In this document: piece by piece, positions 1 through 5,331 of the stretch | How positions within the stretch are numbered: the stretch's first letter is position 1 | How the letters are laid out: each line of letters begins with the position of its first letter | Source: Flavipsychrobacter stenotrophus | GTDB taxonomy: Bacteria > Bacteroidota > Bacteroidia > Chitinophagales > Chitinophagaceae | Length of the DNA: 5,331 nucleotides | Direction: 5' to 3' | NCBI GenBank assembly: GCA_947371715.1 | Contig: CANBQQ010000256.1 | Span: 1 to 5,331, forward strand | Notes under the pieces: generated by a model | What the model saw: only the letters and a program-made list of their open reading frames with translations | Databases searched by the model: none | Told to the model about the DNA's origin: nothing | Position numbers and translations under genes: made by a program

Positions 1-83
1 AAAGCTTTGTACCTACGGATCTTGCCAGTACCGGTAACTCTGAATGTCTTTTTCGCACGTGAGTGCGTTTTCATCTTAGGCAT
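1..83 (-). CDS. rpmI: 50S ribosomal protein L35, N-terminal part (cut by the left window edge)
   Basis: Small basic protein of the large ribosomal subunit. Reading the minus strand from the ATG at 83-81 gives 27 codons with no stop. The peptide begins MPKMKTHSRAKKTFRV and continues TGTGKIRRYKA. The MPKMKT start, the AKK-F--TGTGKI core and the basic residues that follow are the hallmark of L35 (usually about 65 aa). About 60% of the protein lies beyond the left edge. The start is fixed by the MPKMKT motif at the first codon. There is no Shine-Dalgarno site, as is normal in Bacteroidota. In most bacteria rpmI follows infC and precedes rplT. Here the upstream side is a 206-bp gap and then a gene on the opposite strand, so infC is not directly upstream. 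rplT would be expected next to the left, but that is unseen. Confidence 0.95.
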   Translation of the reverse strand, partial: MPKMKTHSRAKKTFRVTGTGKIRRYKA

Positions 84-103
84 GGAAATCAAATTTGGGA
101 CTG

Positions 104-111
104 CAAAGGTA
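104..111 (-). promoter_or_regulatory. Probable Bacteroidota-type -7 promoter element for rpmI
   Basis: Read on the minus strand, these bases are TACCTTTG, an exact match to the Bacteroidota -7 consensus TAnnTTTG, followed by C as is common. The element ends 20 nt before the rpmI ATG, which implies a short leader. A TTG that could serve as the -33 box lies at 127-129 (minus strand), but only 15 nt upstream, shorter than the usual spacing, so the -33 half is weak. It supports rpmI starting its own transcript rather than being read from an upstream infC. Confidence 0.6.
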
Positions 112-264
112 AGTAATTTTTGTTTTCAATATTTATTTTTTTGAACACAATTCATATATTTATTTTAGTAAATCAATTCAAGCCCTTTGCGTACCTGATT
201 ATTCACTTATTATGTGCTCAAAAATTTCTGCAATATTAATCTACAATCGGGACTAATCATTTAT

Positions 265-272
265 TATTTTTA
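265..272 (+). promoter_or_regulatory. Possible -7 promoter element for the pRiA4b-like gene
   Basis: The bases TATTTTTA match TAnnTTTG at all but the last position and end 17 nt before the ATG at 290. No clear TTG -33 box stands at the usual distance. The same TATTTTTACA string precedes the gene starting at 4268, at a similar distance from its ATG. The surroundings are very AT-rich, so a chance match is possible. Confidence 0.35.
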
Positions 273-289
273 CATCGTAAATACAAACA

Positions 290-865
290 ATGGCCATACT
301 TCGATTCAGAATATATTGGGAAGACGACGACCTTACCTACCGCGACATAGAGATCCAGGGGACACAAACTTTTTTAGAGTTCCATAAAGGTATAGTGCAG
401 GCATATGAGTTCGACGGAAAGCATCCGGCATCATTTTACGAGAGTAATGATAAGTGGGCATACGGCAGGGAGTTCAATTCAGAAGTGTTGGTCAATAAGA
501 AAGATGCGCCGGCTTTATCTATGACCCGCACTCCGGTGCAGGCCCTGGTAGCAACCCCGTCGCAGAAATTCGTTTATGTATATGATCCCGCAGGTAAAAA
601 ATGGACTTTCCTGGTGGAGCTTTTGAACGTGAGCAAAGACGAGACTTACAGAAGAGTATACCCGTTTGTGCTGCGTAAAGAAGGTGTAGCGCCTGCTCAA
701 TATGGCATAAAGGGTGTTAACCCAAGTAAGCTGATGGAGATAGAAGAAAAGTACGACCTGGGTGCTGACGATATGGCCGAAGGTTATGGTAATGAAGGTG
801 AAGGAGGCAGTGATGAGGGCGGCGCAGATGAAGGGCATGTTGAGGACAACAGCCAGGATTTTTAA
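290..865 (+). CDS. pRiA4b ORF-3 family / IS1096 passenger TnpR-like protein with acidic tail
   Basis: A 191-aa cytoplasmic protein without signal peptide or membrane segments. The N-terminal half resembles the plasmid pRiA4b ORF-3 family (also named IS1096 element passenger TnpR-like): a beta strand with basic and aromatic residues (LRFRIYWED, 4-12), then YRDIEI (17-22), then TFLEFHKGIVQAYEFDGKH (27-45), which corresponds to the family's 'L-ELH--I--AF-W---H' helix, then SFY (48-50). The molecular function of this family is not established. Despite the name there is no sign of a transposon here, and the name should not be read as resolvase activity. Residues 158-191 form a probably disordered tail with 12 Asp/Glu, 9 Gly and no Lys or Arg. 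The ATG at 290 is preceded by an A-rich leader and starts just before the conserved strand. The gene has its own terminator at 890-924, so it is probably monocistronic. The family assignment is from recalled motifs. Confidence 0.75.
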   Translation: MAILRFRIYWEDDDLTYRDIEIQGTQTFLEFHKGIVQAYEFDGKHPASFYESNDKWAYGREFNSEVLVNKKDAPALSMTRTPVQALVATPSQKFVYVYDPAGKKWTFLVELLNVSKDETYRRVYPFVLRKEGVAPAQYGIKGVNPSKLMEIEEKYDLGADDMAEGYGNEGEGGSDEGGADEGHVEDNSQDF

Positions 866-889
866 ACTATAACAAGTGAAATGATAGTG

Positions 890-924
890 CAAGAAGGCGG
901 TCGTAGGTCGCCTTCTTGTTTTTT
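890..924 (+). terminator. Strong intrinsic terminator after the pRiA4b-like gene
   Basis: A perfect 10-bp inverted repeat (CAAGAAGGCG at 890-899, CGCCTTCTTG at 909-918) encloses a 9-nt loop and is followed by six T (919-924). It begins 24 nt after the stop codon at 863-865. There is no T tract on the other side, so it works only for rightward transcription. It separates the upstream gene from miaA, which then needs its own promoter within about 40 bp or relies on read-through. Confidence 0.9.
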
Positions 925-966
925 CAGGACTTATAGCAAACTGTTTAAGCGAACTGATTTTTCATA

Positions 967-1866
967 TTGAAACAACTCATAGTCATACAAGGTCCTACGG
1001 CAGTAGGCAAAACGGCAATAGCTGTTGATGTGGCCAAACGCCTGCAAACCGATATCGTATCGGCCGACAGCAGGCAGTGCTATAAAGAAATGTCTATAGG
1101 CACAGCGAAGCCAACCATTACAGAACAGCAAGGTGTAAAGCACTATTTCGTTGATGATTTTTCTGTTACAGATGCTTTGACTGTAGCTGACTACGAGCAA
1201 CTCGCCCTGGGATATCTGTCCTCCATTTTTGAAGGTCATGATACTGCTGTAGTGTGCGGCGGTACCGGCTTATATATAAAGGCATTGTGCGAAGGCATTG
1301 ACCCTATGCCCGCTGTAAATGACGCCGTAGATAAAGAGGTAAATGGCCGCTATGTTAAAGAGGGAATTACCTGGTTGCAGGAGGCGCTAGGTAAGGAAGA
1401 TCCTGCTTATTATGAGCAGATGGAGATTACTAACCCTGCGCGGCTTATCCGTGCTTTGGTATTTATCCGGTCTACAGGAGAAAGCATTGCGGCTTATCGC
1501 ACTAATACTAAAAAGGAAAGGCCATTCAAGATCATTAAGGTAGGATTGGAATTGACACGGCCGCAGCTGTACGACCGCATTAACCAACGCGTAGACATCA
1601 TGATGGCGAATGGGTTGGAAGCGGAAGCCAGAGGTTTATATCCATTCCGTCATTTAAAGAATCTTCAGACGGTCGGGTATGTTGAGTTGTTTGACTATTT
1701 TGATGGTAAGTGTACGCTTGACTATGCAGTAGATAAGATCAAACAAAATTCACGCAACTACGCCAAGCGGCAGCTTACCTGGTTTAAACGAGACCCCGAG
1801 ACGATATGGTTTAAGGCAGATAACATTGATGTTGTTGAAAGTATACTTGAACTGATTAAATTTTAA
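967..1866 (+). CDS. miaA: tRNA dimethylallyltransferase (tRNA A37 isopentenyltransferase), TTG start
   Basis: Transfers a dimethylallyl group from DMAPP to N6 of adenosine 37 in tRNAs that read UNN codons; in many bacteria MiaB then methylthiolates the product. The 299-aa length is typical. Visible motifs, in order, are the P-loop GPTAVGKT (9-16), ADSRQCY (33-39; the DS(M/R)Q-Y substrate motif), IGTAKP (44-49), GVKHYFVDDF (56-65), GGTGLYIKAL (98-107) and the C-terminal KRQLTWFKR (267-275). The TTG at 967 is the likely start: an in-frame TGA lies at 955-957, the only codons between are TTT, TTC and ATA, and the first in-frame ATG is codon 42, beyond the P-loop. The next gene starts 15 bp after the stop, so co-transcription is likely. 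No convincing promoter is visible between the terminator at 924 and the start. Confidence 0.96.
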   Translation: MKQLIVIQGPTAVGKTAIAVDVAKRLQTDIVSADSRQCYKEMSIGTAKPTITEQQGVKHYFVDDFSVTDALTVADYEQLALGYLSSIFEGHDTAVVCGGTGLYIKALCEGIDPMPAVNDAVDKEVNGRYVKEGITWLQEALGKEDPAYYEQMEITNPARLIRALVFIRSTGESIAAYRTNTKKERPFKIIKVGLELTRPQLYDRINQRVDIMMANGLEAEARGLYPFRHLKNLQTVGYVELFDYFDGKCTLDYAVDKIKQNSRNYAKRQLTWFKRDPETIWFKADNIDVVESILELIKF

Positions 1867-1881
1867 TTTTAGCAACCCGCA

Positions 1882-2121
1882 ATGAACAACAACGAAATAC
1901 TTCATCCCGGTGAGATACTGGTCTATGAGTTGGATACAAGAGGAGAAGATCCTACTGCCTTCGCTATTCGAATAGGTATGTTCCCGTCCGATTTTATAGA
2001 TCTGCTCAACGGTAAAGAATCGGTTAGTACTAACATTGCCCAAAGGCTTGAGCAGGAGTTGAATATTTCAGCTCAATTCTGGCTCGATCTACAAGCTGAT
2101 TACGACGCGCTGAAAGCTTAG
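1882..2121 (+). CDS. HigA-like (XRE/HTH addiction-module antitoxin family) protein, no adjacent toxin
   Basis: A 79-aa protein laid out like HigA-family antitoxins: HPGEIL (8-13), a central helix-turn-helix-like region (about 21-56) with the NGK turn (43-45), helix SVSTNIAQRLEQELNIS (47-63), and the family-typical end FWLDLQADYD (66-75). HigA normally neutralises the mRNA interferase HigB and represses its own operon. Here no HigB-sized gene lies on either side: miaA is 15 bp upstream and a peptidase gene 89 bp downstream. The protein is strongly acidic (14 Asp/Glu against 5 Lys/Arg). The usual basic recognition segment before NGK reads PSDFIDLL here, so DNA binding may be weakened. It could be a solitary regulator or a relic antitoxin. 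It probably shares a transcript with miaA. The fold and family are well supported; the role is not. Confidence 0.85.
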   Translation: MNNNEILHPGEILVYELDTRGEDPTAFAIRIGMFPSDFIDLLNGKESVSTNIAQRLEQELNISAQFWLDLQADYDALKA

Positions 2122-2180
2122 AAGTAATTCCGACATACGCCATCATTTTCGTTCGTTACTACATTTCTCCTCAATTAGTA

Positions 2181-2188
2181 TTAATTTG
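2181..2188 (+). promoter_or_regulatory. Possible -7 promoter element for the M1 peptidase gene
   Basis: The bases TTAATTTG, followed by C, match TAnnTTTG except for T in place of A at the second position. The element ends 22 nt before the ATG at 2211. No clear -33 TTG is seen at the normal distance. The 89-bp gap after the HigA-like gene contains no terminator-like hairpin, so read-through from miaA is also possible. Confidence 0.35.
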
Positions 2189-2210
2189 CTATGCGAAATA
2201 AATTTCATTT

Positions 2211-4151
2211 ATGAATTTACGTTTACTACTTACCTCTGTCGTTATACTATTATTTGCTTCATCGACCTATGCGGGTGCAGGTTACTGCTCACACGGCAAG
2301 AACAAAAGGGCTGCTAAAACAACGGTTGCCAGCCCTGCTGAAGACTACTACGATGTAAAGCATATAAAATTCAATATTAATCTTATAGATACATCTGTTT
2401 ACGTAGCGGGATATGTAATTACCAACGCTGTTGTTACTGCCCCATCAATGTCGGTTTACACCTTTGAACTGGATTCTTCTTTTACAATAGATTCTGCATT
2501 TGTCAACGGTGCTATGTTACCTGTTAGTGCGGTTGGTTGGGTTAGAACAATGACGTTGACAACGGCACTGACTGCGGGTACCTCATTCACGGCACAGGTT
2601 TATTATCATGGCTTGCCTCCGGGCGGCACAGGGGGCTTCTTCAATGGTATCACTCATTCTGTAAGCTCAGGCGGCACGCATATGGTATTCACCGTCAGCG
2701 ATCCTTATGTAGCTAAAAACTGGTGGCCATGTAAGCAATCTATACAAGATAAAATTGACTCTGTAGATATGTTCGTTACCGTACCTGCTCATGTAAGAGA
2801 TGGTAGTAACGGTGTATTACTGTCGATAGATTCTGTGTCCACTCCCGGGTCATGGACATTCCACTGGCAAACTCATTATCCTATCGATTATTATCTTATC
2901 TCTGTAGCTGTAGCCAAATACAGAGAGTATAAGTCTTATTGGCACTTTACCGCTTCTACGGACTCTGTCCTTATTCAAAATTTCTTTATAGACACGCCTA
3001 CATTCAATCCCGCGTACAAAGCCAATTTCGACAGCATTGGTATGTTCCTGGATTATTTCTCATCGTTGTATGGTCGCTATCCTTTCTGGAGAGAGAAGTA
3101 TGGGGTATGTTATACAACTTTGCCAGGTGGCATGGAGCACCAGACTATGACCACTATTGGTGTGCCAACAACATACATTATTGCTCATGAGCTATGCCAC
3201 CAGTGGTGGGGAGATAATGTTACCTATCAGGACTGGCGCGACGTGTGGCTGAGCGAAGGCTTTGCTACTTTTTCTGAAGCGGTGTTTCTTGAACGTTTCT
3301 GGTCACCGGCCGTAGCTAAAGCGCATAGGCAGGGTTTGCTATATTCGGCACTGGGTAGCCCATGCGGTAGGGTAGCGGTTACTGACACTAGTAACAGTGA
3401 TAGTTTATTCAACCAGCAAACAGTATATAATAAAGCACAAGCAGTGGTGAGAATGTTGCAATACATAGCTCCGTCTGACAGCGTATTTTATGGTGTGTTA
3501 AAAACCTTTCAGCAGAACTATAGCTTGGGCCATGCCACTACAGCCAACCTTAAAGCTCTGGCAGAGGCGGCCTATGGCGTGCCGTTAGATACTTTCTTCA
3601 ATCAATGGATCTACGGCAGGGGGTATCCTATCTATAAAGTTTCCTGGAATCAGTCAGGGTCTACTGTATATGTTAAGCTCATTCAAACCCGGTCATGTCC
3701 GTCTTACACCAATCATTTCAGTACCCCGGTGGAGATACAGCTGCACAGCTTGTCGGCAGATACTTTTATAAAAGTGTACAACACCCTGGATACTCAGATC
3801 TATATGTTCGATTGGGCCCCCGCTATGACCAATGCTTACATCAACCCTAATGTATGGACCATTCTAAAAGTAAATGGTGCTATCACTCACGATACAAAGT
3901 TGAGCGTTGGAATGCTTGATGGAAATGAGTTTAAGGTATTTCCTAATCCTACACAGAACCATTGGGAACTTCAGAACACCAATGAGGGGCTTGCACTTTC
4001 ATTGTCTGATATCACAGGTAAGATACTTTGGCAGGGTAAGACAGCTCAGGGGACTACGCAGATTCCGGGCGCCAAATTGCCCTCAGGTAATTACTTACTC
4101 AGGATAACAGGCGGTAGCGAAGAGTCCAGCCTGAAACTGGTTCATTGGTAA
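2211..4151 (+). CDS. Secreted M1-family zinc metallopeptidase with T9SS C-terminal sorting domain
   Basis: An exported aminopeptidase-type enzyme of 646 aa. Residues 1-21 are a signal peptide (hydrophobic core LLLTSVVILLF, likely cut after TYA-21). The N-terminal beta domain starts near DYYDVKHIKFNINL and runs to about 235. The catalytic domain shows GGMEH (306-310, the place of the family's GxMEN substrate motif), the zinc site HELCH (326-330) with third ligand E349 in SEGFA (exactly HExxH-X18-E), and Y406 in VYNKA, the position of the M1 proton-donor tyrosine. All catalytic residues are present. From about 570 there is a type A T9SS sorting domain: VFPNPT (576-581), SLSDITGKILW, LPSGNYLLRI and the final SLKLVHW. 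It is therefore likely moved across the outer membrane and released or attached to the surface. The ATG at 2211 is fixed by the signal peptide directly after it. The natural substrates cannot be read from sequence. Confidence 0.95.
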   Translation: MNLRLLLTSVVILLFASSTYAGAGYCSHGKNKRAAKTTVASPAEDYYDVKHIKFNINLIDTSVYVAGYVITNAVVTAPSMSVYTFELDSSFTIDSAFVNGAMLPVSAVGWVRTMTLTTALTAGTSFTAQVYYHGLPPGGTGGFFNGITHSVSSGGTHMVFTVSDPYVAKNWWPCKQSIQDKIDSVDMFVTVPAHVRDGSNGVLLSIDSVSTPGSWTFHWQTHYPIDYYLISVAVAKYREYKSYWHFTASTDSVLIQNFFIDTPTFNPAYKANFDSIGMFLDYFSSLYGRYPFWREKYGVCYTTLPGGMEHQTMTTIGVPTTYIIAHELCHQWWGDNVTYQDWRDVWLSEGFATFSEAVFLERFWSPAVAKAHRQGLLYSALGSPCGRVAVTDTSNSDSLFNQQTVYNKAQAVVRMLQYIAPSDSVFYGVLKTFQQNYSLGHATTANLKALAEAAYGVPLDTFFNQWIYGRGYPIYKVSWNQSGSTVYVKLIQTRSCPSYTNHFSTPVEIQLHSLSADTFIKVYNTLDTQIYMFDWAPAMTNAYINPNVWTILKVNGAITHDTKLSVGMLDGNEFKVFPNPTQNHWELQNTNEGLALSLSDITGKILWQGKTAQGTTQIPGAKLPSGNYLLRITGGSEESSLKLVHW

Positions 4152-4177
4152 ACTAAACTTCCGGGTTTTTATTTAGT
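4152..4177 (+). terminator. Weak candidate terminator after the M1 peptidase gene
   Basis: Directly after the stop codon, ACTAAA (4152-4157) can pair with TTTAGT (4172-4177). Alternatively AAAC (4155-4158) can pair with GTTT (4165-4168) around TTCCGG, running into a T-rich stretch at 4166-4174. Both stems are short and AT-rich and they exclude each other. This is a tentative call. Confidence 0.25.
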
Positions 4178-4238
4178 CTCACATCTTGGTTCATTAAGCA
4201 GGGATATGGTCAAATTATTAATTATAGGTTAGTTTTTA

Positions 4239-4246
4239 TATTTTTA
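4239..4246 (+). promoter_or_regulatory. Possible -7 promoter element for the exported jelly-roll protein gene
   Basis: The bases TATTTTTA, within TATTTTTACA, match TAnnTTTG except at the last position and end 21 nt before the ATG at 4268. The same ten-base string stands upstream of the gene at 290. No clear -33 TTG is visible. The 116-bp gap suggests separate transcription from the peptidase gene. Confidence 0.4.
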
Positions 4247-4267
4247 CAACATACTAAAATAAACGAA

Positions 4268-5331
4268 ATGAAGAAATTATTACTCCTCGCATCAATTTGT
4301 GCAATCGGCGGTGCGGCCAATGCGCAGTTTGTGTCGCGTCATACCGGCAGCCCGGTATTGCCTATCACAAAAAAGACCGTCGACCTTTCTGGTCCGATAG
4401 TGGCATCAACTCCTGCAAGACATGCAGCTGCTAAAACTACAGCTCCGGCATTTTACACTCAGGATTTTAACGGAGGGCTTCCTGGAGGTTGGACAACCGG
4501 GATTATAGCTGGTCCTGGCACGTGGCATCATACTACTGTTGCCTCTACTTCAAGCTTTCATCTGGCTGCATTGGCATCTACTACAGCCGCAAATGGTTGG
4601 ATGATATTCGATTCTGATTCATTGGGTGCGGCATGTGGTACATGTGCACCTGCCGGCTGGATGCAGACTGGTGCTCTCGATTGTTCTGCTCACACAACAG
4701 TGCGTCTTAACTTTCAGGAATTATATCGCAAGTTTAACGACTCATGCGTTATTTGGGTGAGTACTTCGCCAACATTTACTACATACACAAGGTTCCCGGT
4801 TAGTTTCAATAACAGCCTGGCCACCAATGTAAGTACTGTTAATCCTAAGACGATCCATATCAATATTTCTTCAGCGGCAGCTAGTTCAGCTACAGTGTAT
4901 ATCCGTTTTGTACATTATGGTTATCCTGCAGGTTCTTATTCATGGTCTGTTGATGATATGACTTTGTCAGAAGTTGATCCGCATGATGTTGATGCGCACG
5001 GTTCATTCGTGTACAATCCACAGGCTACAGCTTACAATTCTTCAATGTTCACAACGCCGCTGCAGTTCGTAGATTCTATCTATCCTGTTATATTGTTGTC
5101 TAATCAGGGTGCTAATATAGAAAGTCCTGTTGTTGGTGCGCAGATCTATAACGGTGCTACTGCTGTTTATACACAGACTTTGCCTTACCCTGGTTTGGCA
5201 GTTGGAGCGGAAGATTCTATCGTTCAGTTCCCTGGCTTCAAGCCAACTGCTATGGGTAATTACTCTGTACCTATGGGTGCAAATATTACGGGCGATGCTG
5301 ACCTTACAAACAATGTAGATAGCTCTTTCTT
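4268..5331 (+). CDS. Exported multidomain protein with choice-of-anchor J-like jelly-roll domain (3' end outside the window)
   Basis: The frame is open from the ATG at 4268 to the right edge: 354 codons plus 2 nt, without a stop. Residues 1-19 are a clear signal peptide (MKKLLLLASICAIGGAANA, cut before QF). After a linker rich in Ala, Thr and Lys, residues 62 to about 233 look like a choice-of-anchor J / MAM-type jelly roll: FYTQDFNGGLPGGWTT at the start, ANGWMIFDSD in the middle, VRLNFQELYR, and the closing SWSVDDMTLSE (D229-D230). Such domains usually bind ligands or support adhesion. It contains a CxxC pair (C123, C126) plus C139 and C160. From about 236 a second beta domain begins, with SNQG, GNYSVPM and GDADLTNNVDS, resembling CARDB/Ig-like modules. 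A T9SS sorting domain is expected at the unseen C-terminus but cannot be confirmed here. The ATG is placed directly before the KK and hydrophobic signal. Ligand and role are unknown. Confidence 0.85.
   Translation, partial: MKKLLLLASICAIGGAANAQFVSRHTGSPVLPITKKTVDLSGPIVASTPARHAAAKTTAPAFYTQDFNGGLPGGWTTGIIAGPGTWHHTTVASTSSFHLAALASTTAANGWMIFDSDSLGAACGTCAPAGWMQTGALDCSAHTTVRLNFQELYRKFNDSCVIWVSTSPTFTTYTRFPVSFNNSLATNVSTVNPKTIHINISSAAASSATVYIRFVHYGYPAGSYSWSVDDMTLSEVDPHDVDAHGSFVYNPQATAYNSSMFTTPLQFVDSIYPVILLSNQGANIESPVVGAQIYNGATAVYTQTLPYPGLAVGAEDSIVQFPGFKPTAMGNYSVPMGANITGDADLTNNVDSSF

Noticed and set aside
129..166. 11-bp direct repeat ATATTTATTTT at 129-139 and 156-166
   Set aside because: It is low-complexity AT-rich sequence in an intergenic gap, and such a repeat is easily expected by chance.
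290..865. Reading the pRiA4b / IS1096 passenger-like gene as part of an insertion sequence
   Set aside because: No transposase, terminal inverted repeats or target-site duplication are visible around it. The family name is historical, and such genes are common as ordinary chromosomal genes.
515..892. 125-codon minus-strand open frame opposite the pRiA4b-like gene
   Set aside because: It is antisense to a gene with family-level support, has no recognisable motif, and its composition fits a shadow frame.
931..1239. Minus-strand open frame of 102 codons opposite the miaA start
   Set aside because: It overlaps the P-loop region of miaA and shows no protein-like motifs of its own.
1864..1871. 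TAATTTTA as a separate promoter for the HigA-like gene
   Set aside because: It overlaps the miaA stop codon, lies only 10 nt before the next ATG, which would leave almost no leader, and has no -33 box at proper spacing. Co-transcription with miaA is simpler.
1750..2043. Minus-strand open frame across the miaA / HigA-like junction, examined as a possible missing HigB toxin
   Set aside because: It is antisense to two real genes, and no HigB or RelE-like pattern is visible in its translation.
2191..2214. Seven-codon leader frame (ATG at 2191, stop overlapping the peptidase ATG)
   Set aside because: It starts only 3 nt after the predicted -7 box, so the transcript would probably begin inside it or after its ATG. 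There is no other sign of a leader peptide.
5130..5318. 62-codon plus-strand open frame near the right edge
   Set aside because: It lies inside the longer open frame that starts at 4268, which has a signal peptide and domain structure.

Overview
The window looks like an ordinary chromosomal segment of a Bacteroidota bacterium, most likely in the Chitinophagaceae or a close relative. Four things point there: starts without Shine-Dalgarno sites, promoter-like elements resembling the Bacteroidota TAnnTTTG -7 box, a secreted peptidase with a type IX secretion (T9SS) C-terminal sorting domain, and a large secreted beta-rich protein. The family-level placement is inference.

Layout. At the left edge (1-83, minus strand) is the 5' end of rpmI (ribosomal protein L35), reading out of the window. 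A 206-bp AT-rich divergent gap follows, with one promoter-like element for rpmI and a weaker one for the rightward gene. At 290-865 (+) is a 191-aa protein of the pRiA4b ORF-3 / IS1096 passenger TnpR-like family with an acidic, glycine-rich tail. It is closed by a strong intrinsic terminator (890-924). Then come miaA (967-1866, TTG start; tRNA dimethylallyltransferase) and, 15 bp later, a 79-aa HigA-like antitoxin-family protein (1882-2121) with no toxin gene beside it. At 2211-4151 is a secreted M1-family metallopeptidase with signal peptide, HExxH-X18-E zinc site and T9SS sorting domain. At 4268 to the right edge is the start of another exported protein, with a signal peptide, a jelly-roll domain resembling choice-of-anchor J (MAM-like) and the beginning of a CARDB/Ig-like domain; its end lies outside the window.

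How the genes relate. miaA and the HigA-like gene are probably co-transcribed. The two exported proteins each appear to have their own promoter and fit the T9SS cell-surface or secreted proteome, but nothing shows that they act together. No mobile element, CRISPR array, tRNA or rRNA was seen. I found no convincing undescribed system. The points most worth a second look are the toxin-less, strongly acidic HigA-like protein behind miaA, the separation of rpmI from infC, and the multidomain exported protein cut by the right edge.
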